Shown here one piece after another: positions 51,943 through 60,189 of a stretch of 64,000 nucleotides of DNA. A program made the translations under genes and the position numbers. This stretch comes from Oscillospiraceae bacterium. GTDB lineage: Bacteria; Bacillota; Clostridia; Oscillospirales; Oscillospiraceae. The first letter of the stretch is position 1. Every line of letters starts with the position of its first letter. The notes under the pieces are model-generated. The model was not told the DNA's origin. It saw only the letters and a program-made list of their open reading frames with translations, and ran no database searches. The stretch lies in NCBI GenBank assembly GCA_902767915.1, contig CACXJE010000007.1, positions 1-64,000 on the forward strand. The letters run 5' to 3'.

Positions 51943-53301
51943 CCTCGCGGCAGCGAGCATGAGCGCACATTCCATGCGCTTTTTGAACAGGTCGCAGCCG
52001 TATTGATAGGTGCCGGTGATCCTGCCGGTGGCGTGGTAGGCGTTGGCGGCGCAGCCGCCGGAGCAGTAGAGCCGGGCCCAGCAGGTCTTGCATTCCTCCC
52101 GGGCGTAGACGTTGCAGGCGGCAAACTGGTCCTGGATCTCGTGGTTGGTGACCCCGGTCCAGATGTCGCCCAGCTTGAATTGCTCCTCCCCCACGAACTG
52201 GTGGCAGGGGTACAGGTCGCCCCAGGGCGTGACCGCCATGTACTCGGTACCGGAGCCGCAGCCGGAGATCCGCTTATAGATGCAGGGGCCCCCGGTCAGG
52301 TCGATCATGTAGTGGTAGAAGGTGAAGGGTCTCCCCTCCCGGTCCCGTTCCAGCATCAGCTTGGCCAGGTCCTCATACTGCCGCATGACGATGGGCTTGT
52401 CCGCCTCCGTCAGAGCGGAGGGATCGTCCGGGGCGCAGACCACCGGCTCCATGCTGAGCTCCGTGAAGCCCAGATCCAGCATGGTCTGGATGTCCTTGAG
52501 AAAGTCCGGGTTGGCATGGGTGAAGGTGCCACGCATATAATAGCCCTTTCCCCCTCTGGCCCGGACGAATTTCTGGAATTTCGGCACGATCCGCTCCCAG
52601 CTCCCCTTGCCGGCGTAGTCCACCCGGAACCGGTCATGGATCTCCTGCCGGCCGTCCAGGGACAGCACCACGTTATGGCACTCCCGGTTGGCAAAGTCGA
52701 TGACCTCGTCGTCCACCAGCATGCCGTTGGTGGTGAGGGTGAAGCGGAAGTGCTTGCCCTTCTCCTGCTCGATGGACCGGGCGTAGGCGACTAAGTCCTT
52801 TACCACTTGGAAGTTCATCAGAGGCTCGCCGCCGAAGAAGTCCACCTCCAAGTTCTTCCGGGTGCCGGAATGCTCCACCAGGAAGTCCAGGGCCCGCTTG
52901 CCCACTTCAAAGGACATGATGGCCCGATCTCCGTGGTACTTGCCCTGGGAGGCGAAGCAGTAGGAGCAGTTCAGGTTGCAGGTATGGGCCACGTGGAGGC
53001 AGAGGGCCTTGATGACCCCGGAGGTCTTGGCCTTCAGCTGCCCTGCCATGGGCTCGTAGTTGTCGGGGGTAAAGAGCTTGCCCGCCTCCTTGAGGGCGGT
53101 GAGCTGATCGTAAGCCTCGCTGAGCTCGGTCTCGTTGGTTTTTCCGACATATTGAGCTGCCAGCCGGGCGATCAAAGCGGCCCGGTTCTCGGACTCATAG
53201 CCGGCGATCAGATCATAGGCGATCTCATCCACCAGGTGGATGGAGCCGGAGCAGACGTCCAGCACGATGTTATAGCCGTTGAGTTTGTATTGATGGATCA
53301 T
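51922..53301 (-). CDS. scfB: SCIFF peptide radical SAM maturase
   Basis: A 459-residue SPASM-domain radical SAM enzyme that installs thioether links in the SCIFF peptide encoded just upstream. The radical SAM cluster motif is CNLNCSYCFAS (C-x3-C-x2-C). The C-terminal auxiliary cluster cysteines appear in CGSGTEYMAVTPWGDLYPCH, CKTCWARLYCSGGC and GCDLFKKRMEC. An N-terminal PqqD-like recognition region precedes the core. ATG at 53301 gives MIHQYKLNGYNIVLDVCSGS, the family's usual start. Its final residues and stop codon come from a repeat tract. Confidence 0.95.
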   Translation of the reverse strand: MIHQYKLNGYNIVLDVCSGSIHLVDEIAYDLIAGYESENRAALIARLAAQYVGKTNETELSEAYDQLTALKEAGKLFTPDNYEPMAGQLKAKTSGVIKALCLHVAHTCNLNCSYCFASQGKYHGDRAIMSFEVGKRALDFLVEHSGTRKNLEVDFFGGEPLMNFQVVKDLVAYARSIEQEKGKHFRFTLTTNGMLVDDEVIDFANRECHNVVLSLDGRQEIHDRFRVDYAGKGSWERIVPKFQKFVRARGGKGYYMRGTFTHANPDFLKDIQTMLDLGFTELSMEPVVCAPDDPSALTEADKPIVMRQYEDLAKLMLERDREGRPFTFYHYMIDLTGGPCIYKRISGCGSGTEYMAVTPWGDLYPCHQFVGEEQFKLGDIWTGVTNHEIQDQFAACNVYAREECKTCWARLYCSGGCAANAYHATGRITGTYQYGCDLFKKRMECALMLAAARQLRIEN

Positions 53302-53335
53302 GGTATGTACTCCGAATTGTTTCTGTTCAAAATCT

Positions 53336-53440
53336 CCGTAAGGGCAGATGCGGGCATCGGCCCTGTCTGGCAGTTTCTTTCTGGGAGCAAGGGCCGATGT
53401 GGGCATACTTCGTGACTCTTCGAGTTCGGCCCCTACAACA
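53336..53440. repeat. Palindromic units between scfA and scfB
   Basis: Holds GGGCAGATGCGGGCATCGGCCC, then AGGGCCGATGTGGGCAT and TTCGGCCCCTACA: one interrupted GTAGGG-family unit. It lies in the scfA-scfB leader between the scfA terminator and scfB start. Confidence 0.75.
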
Positions 53441-53446
53441 AGGTGT

Positions 53447-53476
53447 AAAAAAGCCGCCGATGAACGGCGGCTCTTT
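53447..53476 (-). terminator. Terminator after the SCIFF peptide gene
   Basis: AAAAGAGCCGCCG and GCGGCTTTTTT on the minus strand, nine bases after the scfA stop. It probably makes the peptide message more abundant than the maturase message. Confidence 0.88.
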
Positions 53477-53485
53477 TACTTGAAC

Positions 53486-53632
53486 TTACTTGTTTTCGTT
53501 CTCGCAGTTCTGGTTGGCAATGCCGCAGCTGGTCTTGCAGGCGGACTGGCAAGAGGTCTGGCACTCGCCGCAGCCGCCGTTCTTAGCGCTGGCGCAGAGA
53601 TTGCGGGTCTCGAGAGTAGTGATCTGGATCAT
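53486..53632 (-). CDS. scfA: SCIFF ribosomal peptide precursor
   Basis: A 48-residue peptide with the six-cysteines-in-forty-five pattern: after MIQITTLETRNLCASAKNGG comes CGECQTSC, QSACKTSCG and NQNCENENK. The CGECQTSCQSACKTSC core is the signature of SCIFF, the Clostridia-wide thioether peptide. The maturase scfB lies directly downstream on the same strand. The biological role of SCIFF is unknown. Confidence 0.97.
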   Translation of the reverse strand: MIQITTLETRNLCASAKNGGCGECQTSCQSACKTSCGIANQNCENENK

Positions 53633-53795
53633 AGTTTGCCTCCGAATTTAGATTTTTCTGCTGGAATTATAACACGGTTTTTTCAGGAAGTCAATACGCA
53701 CGCAGGGTAAAATACCAAATGCGGACTTGTGCAAAAAGCCCTTTTGTGTTATAATACCCCAGCAAAGATAATAAATTTGAAAAGGAGCATCTCCC

Positions 53796-54674
53796 ATGAA
53801 AGAATTCAAGCAAGGTTATTTTTCCGGTGAACGGGCCCTGTTCGGCCTTAAGGACGCCCGGATCGTGGACTCCGTCTTCGGAGATGGGGAATCTCCCCTG
53901 AAGGAATGCGAAAACCTGGAGCTGCAGGACGATCTGTTCCGCTGGAAGTATCCCCTGTGGTACTGCAAGCACGTCCGCGTCCGCAACTGCACCTGGTTTG
54001 AGATGGCCCGGGCAGGCGTCTGGTACACCGACGATCTGGAGGTTCGGGACTGCGTGATCCAGGCCCCCAAGAACTTCCGCCGCTGCAACGGGGTCCTGCT
54101 GGAGAACGTCCAGTTCACCAACCCCCAGGAGACCATCTGGTCCTGCAAGAACGTGAAGCTCAAGAATGTGGTAGCCGCCGGCGCCCCCTACTTCTGCATG
54201 AACAGCGAGAATCTGGAGATCGACGGTCTGATCCTGGACGGCAATTATTCCTTCGACGGGGCGAAAAACGTCACCATCCGCAATTCCCGGATGCTCACCA
54301 AGGACGCCTTCTGGAACACCGAGAACGTGACGGTCTACGACTCCTTTATCTCCGGCGAATACCTGGGCTGGAACGCAAAGAACCTGACCCTGATCAACTG
54401 CACCATCGAAAGCCTCCAGGGCATGAACTACATTGAGAACCTGAAGCTGGTCAACTGCAAGCTGATCCACACCACCCTGGCCTTTGAATACGCCACGGTG
54501 GAGGCCGAGGTCACCAGCAAAATCGACAGCGTGCTGAACCCCATTTCCGGCACCGTCAAGGCCCCCGCCATCGGAGAGCTGATTTTGGAAAAGGAATTCA
54601 TTGACCCGGAAAAGACGAAGTTTGACGTTCCCGAAATCGGCGCGAAATTCGAGCACCCGGAGTGGCGAAGATAA
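53796..54674 (+). CDS. DUF3737 family protein
   Basis: A 292-residue protein made of repeated beta strands, as in right-handed beta helices. It has the DUF3737 pattern: GERALFGLKDARIVDSVFGD, WKYPLWYCKHVRVRNC, RAGVWYTDDLEVRDC, APKNFRRCNGVLLENV, FDGAKNVTIRNSRML, SGEYLGWNAKNLTLINC. No signal peptide. The function of the family is unknown. It overlaps the MalY-type gene by one base (TAATG), which suggests a functional tie. AAAGGAG precedes the ATG. Confidence 0.9.
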   Translation: MKEFKQGYFSGERALFGLKDARIVDSVFGDGESPLKECENLELQDDLFRWKYPLWYCKHVRVRNCTWFEMARAGVWYTDDLEVRDCVIQAPKNFRRCNGVLLENVQFTNPQETIWSCKNVKLKNVVAAGAPYFCMNSENLEIDGLILDGNYSFDGAKNVTIRNSRMLTKDAFWNTENVTVYDSFISGEYLGWNAKNLTLINCTIESLQGMNYIENLKLVNCKLIHTTLAFEYATVEAEVTSKIDSVLNPISGTVKAPAIGELILEKEFIDPEKTKFDVPEIGAKFEHPEWRR

Positions 54675-55828
54675 TGCAGTACAACTTTGATCATCCGGTC
54701 AGCCGGCGGGGAAGCGACTCCATGAAATGGGCGGTGGGAGAAAACGAGCTGCCCATGTGGGTGGCCGACATGGATTTCGAGGCCGCCCCGGAAATCCGGG
54801 CCGCTCTGCAGCGCCGGCTGGACCATGGGATCTTCGGCTACGACGATCTCAGCGACGCCTGGTATGAGGCCTATATGGGCTGGTGGAAGGACCGCCATGG
54901 GCTGGCCATCGAAAAGGACTGGCTGATTTTTTCCGTGGGCGTGGTGGCCTCCATCTCCTCTCTGGTGCGAAAGCTCACCACCCCCAACGAGAACGTGCTG
55001 ATCCAGACGCCGGTCTACAACATCTTCTTCAACTCCATCGTCAACAACGGCGCCCGGGTGCTGGAAAGCCCTCTGGTCTTCAACGGACAGGGCTACGACA
55101 TTGATTTTGACGACCTGGAGCAGAAGCTGGCGGACCCCCAGACTACCCTGATGATCCTCTGCAATCCCCACAACCCGGTGGGACGGATCTGGAGCCGGGA
55201 GGAGCTGGCCCGCATCGGCGCCCTCTGCAAAAAGCACCACGTCACCGTGATTTCCGACGAGATTCACTGTGACCTCACCGAACCGGGAAAGGCCTACGTC
55301 CCCTTTGCCTCCGTGGACGAGGTCTGCCGGGACCTTTCCATCACCTGCGTGGCCCCCACCAAGGCCTTCAATCTGGCGGGACTTCACACCTCGGCAGTCA
55401 TTGCCCCGGATCCGGTGCTTCGGCACAAGGCCTGGCGGGCCCTGAACACAGACGAGGTGGCCGAGCCGGGCACCTTTGCCGTGCCTGCAGCCGTGGCGGC
55501 CTTTACGAAGGGCGGCCCCTGGCTGGATGCGCTGCGGGCCTACGTCTGGGAGAACCGCCGCACCGTGGAGGCCTATGCGTCGCGGTATCTGCCTGGGGTC
55601 CGGGTAATCCCCGGGGAGGCCACCTACCTGCTGTGGGTGGACGTTCACGCGCTGACCACGGACGTCAGGGACTGGACCCGCCGCCTCCGGGCCGAAACCG
55701 GCCTCTATGTCACCCCCGGCACCGCCTACGGCCAGACCGGCGAGGGCTTCTTCCGCTGGAACATGGCCTGCCCCCGATCCACGGTGGAGGACGGGCTGGA
55801 ACGGCTCAGGAGGTTTCTGGGCCGCTGA
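54674..55828 (+). CDS. MalY/PatB-type aminotransferase (cystathionine beta-lyase)
   Basis: A 384-residue PLP enzyme of the MalY/PatB class. The N-terminus NELPMWVADMDFEAAPEI is diagnostic. LCNPHNPVGRIWS, VISDEIHCDL and the PLP lysine in VAPTKAFNLAGL are present, and the C-terminal RWNMACPR binds the carboxylate. It likely splits cystathionine or other C-S substrates. Translation is coupled to the DUF3737 gene. Confidence 0.93.
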   Translation: MQYNFDHPVSRRGSDSMKWAVGENELPMWVADMDFEAAPEIRAALQRRLDHGIFGYDDLSDAWYEAYMGWWKDRHGLAIEKDWLIFSVGVVASISSLVRKLTTPNENVLIQTPVYNIFFNSIVNNGARVLESPLVFNGQGYDIDFDDLEQKLADPQTTLMILCNPHNPVGRIWSREELARIGALCKKHHVTVISDEIHCDLTEPGKAYVPFASVDEVCRDLSITCVAPTKAFNLAGLHTSAVIAPDPVLRHKAWRALNTDEVAEPGTFAVPAAVAAFTKGGPWLDALRAYVWENRRTVEAYASRYLPGVRVIPGEATYLLWVDVHALTTDVRDWTRRLRAETGLYVTPGTAYGQTGEGFFRWNMACPRSTVEDGLERLRRFLGR

Positions 55829-55839
55829 TCGCAGCACAC

Positions 55840-55871
55840 AAAAAGGACCGCTTCCCGAAGCGGTCCTTTTT
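55840..55871 (+). terminator. Terminator after the MalY-type gene
   Basis: AAAAAGGACCGCTTC, CCG, AAGCGGTCCTTTTT (approximate loop). Confidence 0.88.
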
Positions 55872-55920
55872 CATACGCATCCAGGGTCCCCCCGGCATAG
55901 AATGGGCGGGAGGGCTGGTT

Positions 55921-56403
55921 ATGAAGCAACAACGCTATGATCGGGCCGCCGCCCTGGGCTACGCGAAAAAATGGGCCCTGGGCCGGAATCCGGCCTACTT
56001 TGATTTTACGAATCTGGGGGGCGACTGCACGAATTTCGTATCCCAATGTCTCTATGCGGGCACGGGAGTTATGAACTTCACCCCGGTGACCGGCTGGTAC
56101 TATCGCAGCGCTTCGGATCGCACCGCCAGCTGGACCGGGGTGGAATATCTCTGGCGGTTTCTGCTTTCCAACCGGGGCCCCGGGCCCGCCGGGCAGATTT
56201 GCAGACCGGAGGAGGCGCAGATCAGTGACGTGCTCCAGCTGGGGGACGGGGCCGGTCGGTTTTATCACGCCGCCCTGGTGGTGCAGCCCGGGCGGGATCC
56301 GCTGCTGGCGGCCCATGACAACGACGCCTGGAACCGGCCCCTTTCCAGCTACAGCTTTCAAACCGTCCGGGCCGTGCATATCACCGGGTCAATTGAAAGC
56401 TGA
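55921..56403 (+). CDS. Putative amidase-domain (Amidase_6-like) protein
   Basis: A 160-residue protein matching the small 'putative amidase' domain often found in Clostridia spore and wall proteins. It begins YDRAAALGYAKKWALGRNPA, the Cys is in GGDCTNFVSQCLYAG, and FYHAALVVQ supplies the His. A papain-like cysteine hydrolase acting on wall peptides is likely. No signal peptide or wall-binding domain is attached. ATG 55921 sits right after a terminator, with GGGAGGG nearby. Confidence 0.82.
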   Translation: MKQQRYDRAAALGYAKKWALGRNPAYFDFTNLGGDCTNFVSQCLYAGTGVMNFTPVTGWYYRSASDRTASWTGVEYLWRFLLSNRGPGPAGQICRPEEAQISDVLQLGDGAGRFYHAALVVQPGRDPLLAAHDNDAWNRPLSSYSFQTVRAVHITGSIES

Positions 56404-56445
56404 ATAATTCTTCCACCGGGAACCCCTCCACCACCGCGCTTTGTG

Positions 56446-56600
56446 CGGCGGTCCCCCTCCCCTATAGTCTGCGGCGATAGGGGAGGTTTTGCCCCGGATG
56501 CCTCCGGCCGCTTCGAGGAAGCGGCGTCATTGCCAGAGGCAATGACCGGAGCAATGTGGGCATCGCTCCCTACGACGGGCTGGTGACTGATGCCTGAAAA
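56446..56600. repeat. Composite mosaic repeat, copy 3
   Basis: The same order as at 9710-9900: GCGGTCCCCCTCCCCTATAG, CGATAGGGGAGGTTTTG, GGATGCCTCCGG, GAAGCGGCGTCATTGCC, GGCAATGACCGGAGC, ATCGCTCCCTACGA and CTGGTGACTGATGCCTG. It ends at the stop of the ABC-2 permease gene. Confidence 0.85.
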
Positions 56601-57332
56601 TCAATTCTTCTTCATCTGGTGCAGGAAGGCCCAGACGGCCAGGGCGGTCAGGGCCACAGCATAGCCCAGCACCCACCAGAGATGGGAAGGGATTGCGGCG
56701 TAATTGCCCGCGTAGGCAGCCCGCTGGAGCTCCACCCCGTGCCAGAAGGGCAGCAGTGCGGCCAGCTTCTTGAAAGCGCCGCCCACCAGGGCCACGTCGA
56801 ACCAGATGCCGGAAAGCCAGGCGGAGAGATTCGTCAGCAGGGCGCCGCAGACGCCCCCCACCTGCTTATCGTTCAGAAGGCTGCCGAAGAACAGCCCCAT
56901 GGTGATGAAAATGATGGCCGTGGGGATCGACAGGGCCAGGCACAGCAGGATCCGGACCGTCCACTTCAGGCCAAGGAGCATGGCAAAGCCATAGCAGACC
57001 CCGGTCTGCAGCAGGGCGATGGGGATCATGGGCAGCAGATAGCCTAAGATATAGTCCGCCGGCCGCAGGGGCGTGGTGTAGAGCCGCAGCAGCAGGGCCG
57101 AGGTCCGGTCCTTGGACACCAGCAGAGCGGAGAACAGGGTCATAAAGGACAGGCCGAAGACTGTGACGCCGGGGCCCAATTGTTCGATCCGAAAGAGCTC
57201 CACCGGCACATTGGCCTGGATGGCCGAAAGCAGCCCCAGGATCACCAGAGGAAAGCCCAGACCGAAGGCCAGGTTCAGCGGATCCCGGAGGGTCTCCTTC
57301 CAGGTGCGCTTGCCCAATACCGTAAATTTCAT
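56601..57332 (-). CDS. ABC-2 type permease
   Basis: A 243-residue membrane protein with six predicted spans (for example FPLVILGLLSAIQ, GYLLPMIPIALLQTGVCYGF, ALSIPTAIIFITMGLFFGS). ABC-2 exporter permeases have this pattern. It overlaps the ATPase gene by 4 bases. Third gene of a TetR-ATPase-permease operon; the cargo is unknown (drug or peptide export is common). Confidence 0.88.
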   Translation of the reverse strand: MKFTVLGKRTWKETLRDPLNLAFGLGFPLVILGLLSAIQANVPVELFRIEQLGPGVTVFGLSFMTLFSALLVSKDRTSALLLRLYTTPLRPADYILGYLLPMIPIALLQTGVCYGFAMLLGLKWTVRILLCLALSIPTAIIFITMGLFFGSLLNDKQVGGVCGALLTNLSAWLSGIWFDVALVGGAFKKLAALLPFWHGVELQRAAYAGNYAAIPSHLWWVLGYAVALTALAVWAFLHQMKKN

Positions 57333-58057
57333 TTCCTCGCCCCCTTTGCCAATGCGATAAAGGCTTCCTCCAGGGTTTCCTTCCCGGTTTGGGCCTTCAG
57401 CTCCTCCGCTGTGCCCACACAGAGCAGGTGTCCGGCTCCCATGACGCCGATCCGATCAGAAAGAGCCTCCGCCTCCTCCATATAGTGGGTGGTGAGGATC
57501 ACAGTGATTTTTCCTTTCAAGTCCCGGATCACCTCCCACAGCTCGGACCTGGCCAGCACGTCCAGGCCCAGGGTGGGCTCATCCAAAAACAGGATCTTCG
57601 GCTCTATAATCAGAGCCAGGGCGATGCTCAGCCGCCGCTGCCAGCCGCCGGAAAGCTTGCCGGCAGGCTTTTTCATCACAGGCTCCAGCCCGAAGGCCTC
57701 GCTGAGCCGTTGGATCCGTGCCTTCCCTTCCGTCTTGTCGCAGTCGGCGATTTCCGCCATCATTTCCAGGTTTTCCCGGACCGTCAGCTTGGGCGCCACG
57801 GCGGTTTCCTGGGGTGATACCGCAATCAGCCGCTTCACAGCCTCCGGCTCCCCGGTGACGCTTTTCCCCAGCAGGATCGCGTCCCCGGAGGTGGGCTTGG
57901 TCAGGCAGGAGAGCATCTTGATGGTGGTGGTCTTGCCTGCGCCGTTGACCCCCAGCAGGGCAAACAGCTCACCTTCCCGGACCGTCAGCTCCAGGTTGTT
58001 GACGGCGGTCACGTCCTTATATTGCTTGGTCAGCGCTTTCGTCTCGATCGCGTTCAT
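57329..58057 (-). CDS. ABC transporter ATPase (CcmA/DrrA-like)
   Basis: A 242-residue ATPase. Walker A GVNGAGKTTTIKML, Q-loop SPQETA, signature KLSGGWQRRLSIALAL (LSGGW in place of LSGGQ), Walker B ILFLDEPTLGLD and the H-loop TTHYMEE are all visible. ATG at 58057 overlaps the regulator's stop (ATGA). Pairs with the ABC-2 permease. Confidence 0.93.
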   Translation of the reverse strand: MNAIETKALTKQYKDVTAVNNLELTVREGELFALLGVNGAGKTTTIKMLSCLTKPTSGDAILLGKSVTGEPEAVKRLIAVSPQETAVAPKLTVRENLEMMAEIADCDKTEGKARIQRLSEAFGLEPVMKKPAGKLSGGWQRRLSIALALIIEPKILFLDEPTLGLDVLARSELWEVIRDLKGKITVILTTHYMEEAEALSDRIGVMGAGHLLCVGTAEELKAQTGKETLEEAFIALAKGARK

Positions 58058-58617
58058 TTTCTTTCCCCCCATTTCAGTTTGAGTCCCTGATAGACGTCTG
58101 TCAGCATCCCGCTGATCGTCTCCTCGTCCAGGTCGAGATAGCCGGTGGCCAGCATCACGGCGGTGCCGTGGACCAGGCCCCAGAGCTCCAGATGGAACAG
58201 CTCCGCCTCCCGGTGGGACAGGCCGGTATAGCCCTGTACCGCCGCGATGGTGGGCTCCCAGTCCGCCAGCTCCGGCCCCTCCCGGTCCGAGGACCGCTCC
58301 CGCATGAACAGCTGCCGGAACAGTCGGGGCTCAGTACGGGCAAAGGCGATGTAGGCCAGGCCCGAGGCCTTGTAGGGCGGGTGGGCGGAGGCGGCGATAT
58401 AGGCCTCCATAAAGGCCAGATAACGGTTGTGGATCTCCTCCAGCAGAGCGGCCCGGAGGGCCTGCATATCTGTGAAGTTTCGGAAAATCGGCTGGGTGGA
58501 GCAGCCCAGGGCCTTGGCCAGGGCCCGGGCGTTCAGCGCCCCGTCTCCCCCGCCGCGAACCAGCTCCAGCGCGGCGGCAAGAATCTTCTCCCGGGAGATC
58601 TGAGGTGTCTTTGCCAT
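58054..58617 (-). CDS. TetR-family regulator of the ABC-2 exporter
   Basis: A 187-residue regulator with an N-terminal helix-turn-helix (SREKILAAALELV, LNARALAKALGCSTQPIFRNF). The C-terminal ligand domain resembles TetR_C WHG-type regulators. ATG 58617 follows GGAGGG. It is the first gene of the operon and its promoter is overlaid by a large palindrome (58626-58663), so it very likely represses itself and the exporter until a ligand binds. Confidence 0.9.
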   Translation of the reverse strand: MAKTPQISREKILAAALELVRGGGDGALNARALAKALGCSTQPIFRNFTDMQALRAALLEEIHNRYLAFMEAYIAASAHPPYKASGLAYIAFARTEPRLFRQLFMRERSSDREGPELADWEPTIAAVQGYTGLSHREAELFHLELWGLVHGTAVMLATGYLDLDEETISGMLTDVYQGLKLKWGERK

Positions 58618-58625
58618 AATAATCC

Positions 58626-58678
58626 CTCCGGTATAAAATAACACTTGTTATTTTATACCGGAGTCGGTCGTTTGTCAA
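58626..58678 (-). promoter_or_regulatory. TetR operon promoter with overlapping operator palindrome
   Basis: On the minus strand TTGACA (58678-58673), 17 bases, TAAAAT (58655-58650). The region 58626-58663 is an 18-bp perfect inverted repeat with a 2-base centre (CTCCGGTATAAAATAACA, CT, then its complement). The palindrome covers the -10 box and ends just before the ribosome site, as expected for autorepression. Confidence 0.85.
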
Positions 58679-58725
58679 GTCTTCGGAATGCAAATTGACC
58701 CGCGTCTTTTTCCCTGATTTCTGGA

Positions 58726-58754
58726 TTGACAGGCGAGGGTTCCGGTGCTATACT
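58726..58754 (+). promoter_or_regulatory. Promoter of the rsgA transcript
   Basis: TTGACA (58726-58731), 17 bases, TATACT (58749-58754). It stands about 320 bases before the rsgA start, so the message has a long leader. Confidence 0.8.
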
Positions 58755-58810
58755 TTTTTTGGAGAACAGTATTACGGGTCTGCCGGAGCAGGCCGGAAAG
58801 GAGTTTCAGG

Positions 58811-58982
58811 ATGCTTGCAGGTGAGGTCATGATCAGCTAACTGAATACGGGCGCAGCTCTGACGGGTCCGACCCGTTTCTTTCGCGCGCCGCTTTGAAGA
58901 TCTTTCGGAATCGTGGAACCCGCAGGACGCAGCCACATACGGGAGCTGCTTCGCTGCGGATTTATTGCGCCCAATTTCAGTT
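58811..58982 (+). promoter_or_regulatory. Structured rsgA leader with a short open frame
   Basis: The leader opens with AAAGGAG and a nine-codon frame, MLAGEVMIS (58811-58840). It then holds a closed domain: AACTGAA (58839-58845) pairs with TTCAGTT (58976-58982), and GGGCGCA (58849-58855) with TGCGCCC (58966-58972). Inside are ACGGGT/ACCCGT (58862-58876) and CCGCAG/CTGCGG (58920-58925, 58954-58959) with an inner GCAGC/GCTGC. The domain ends just before GGAGGGGG. It is likely a cis-acting RNA; class not recognised. Confidence 0.6.
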
Positions 58983-59070
58983 GGCATTCTGAAAGGAGGG
59001 GGATGTATTATGAAATACACAACACAGAATTACCCGACGTTTCAAATAACACCACTGAAAATGGAGGCGC

Positions 59071-60099
59071 ATGGATTTGAATTTGTATGATTACGGCCCC
59101 GTGCCGAATTGTGAGACCCGGCCCGGGATCCCGGCGCGGGTCACCGCCCAGCATAAGGAGCGGTACGAGATCGTCTGTCAGCACGGCATGACCTATGCCC
59201 GGCTGAAGACCAGAGAATATTACCGGGGGACGGAGCTTTTCCCAACCGTGGGCGACTACGTCATGGTGAACTACATGGAAAACGGCGACAGCCAGATCCT
59301 CGCCACCCTCCCCCGGCGGACCTTCTTCTCCCGGCGGGAGCCTGGGCCGATCCCAAGGGATCAGGCTGTGGCTGCCAACTTCGACTGCGTGTTCATCCTG
59401 CAGTCTATGAACCGGAACTTCAACCTCAAGCGGCTGGAGCGGTACCTGACTCTGGCCTGGCAATCCGGGGCGACTCCGGTGATCCTGCTGACCAAGGCGG
59501 ATCTGGCGGAGGACCCCGCGGTCTATCTGCGTCAGGCGGAGCGGGTCGTAGCCGGCGTTGAGATCCACACGGTCACCGCACGAACCGGTTTCGGTCTGGA
59601 CGGCCTCGCCCCCTTCCTGCAGCCGGGGAAGACGCTGGTCTTCCTGGGCTCCTCCGGCGTGGGAAAGTCCAGCCTGGTCAACGCTCTGGCAGGAGAGACG
59701 GTCATGGCCGTCAGCGGGATCCGGGAATCCGACGCCAGAGGCCGTCACACCACCACCCACCGTCAGCTGATCCGTCTCAGCAGCGGTGTGTTGATCATCG
59801 ACACGCCGGGAATGCGGGAGCTGGGCATGTGGGACGTGACGGAGGGCCTGGGCGAGGCCTTCTCCGACGTGGAGCAGTATCTTGGCAAGTGCCGCTTTTC
59901 CGACTGTACCCACACCCGGGAGCCGGGCTGCGCGATCCGGGCGGCTCTGGCCGCCGGGGAATTGTCCCCGTCCCGCTGGGAGAGCTGGCAGAAGCTGAAG
60001 GCGGAAGCCGCAGGCCCGGAGGAGTTGATCCGCCGCAAACGGGAATGGGCCAAAAACGTCGCCCTGTACAACCGGCAGCGAAAAAACGGCGGTCGATGA
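59071..60099 (+). CDS. rsgA: Ribosome small subunit-dependent GTPase A
   Basis: A 342-residue circularly permuted GTPase that acts late in 30S ribosome assembly. An N-terminal OB domain (TVGDYVMVNYMENGDSQILA) comes first. The G-motifs follow in permuted order: LLTKADLA (G4), GSSGVGKSSLVNAL (G1) and DTPGMREL (G3). A C-terminal zinc site has CRFSDCTHTREPGC. The N-terminus is about 40 residues longer than usual before the OB domain. A short ribosome site GGAGG precedes ATG 59071. A 26-codon frame (59010-59090) with a better GGAGGGGG site overlaps its start and may couple translation. Confidence 0.94.
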   Translation: MDLNLYDYGPVPNCETRPGIPARVTAQHKERYEIVCQHGMTYARLKTREYYRGTELFPTVGDYVMVNYMENGDSQILATLPRRTFFSRREPGPIPRDQAVAANFDCVFILQSMNRNFNLKRLERYLTLAWQSGATPVILLTKADLAEDPAVYLRQAERVVAGVEIHTVTARTGFGLDGLAPFLQPGKTLVFLGSSGVGKSSLVNALAGETVMAVSGIRESDARGRHTTTHRQLIRLSSGVLIIDTPGMRELGMWDVTEGLGEAFSDVEQYLGKCRFSDCTHTREPGCAIRAALAAGELSPSRWESWQKLKAEAAGPEELIRRKREWAKNVALYNRQRKNGGR

Positions 60100-60189
60100 C
60101 TGCAAAAAATCTCCGTTTCCTATTGAGCGGCAGCCGGGGATGTGCTATAATGCTGTTCAGAAACACGATCAGCAAGGAGGGCCGTCTGC

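Noticed and set aside
58905..58930. T-box riboswitch, because of GTGGAACCCGC in the rsgA leader
   Set aside because: The motif is only near the T-box consensus, there is no recognisable specifier stem, antiterminator or terminator, and rsgA is not an amino-acid gene.
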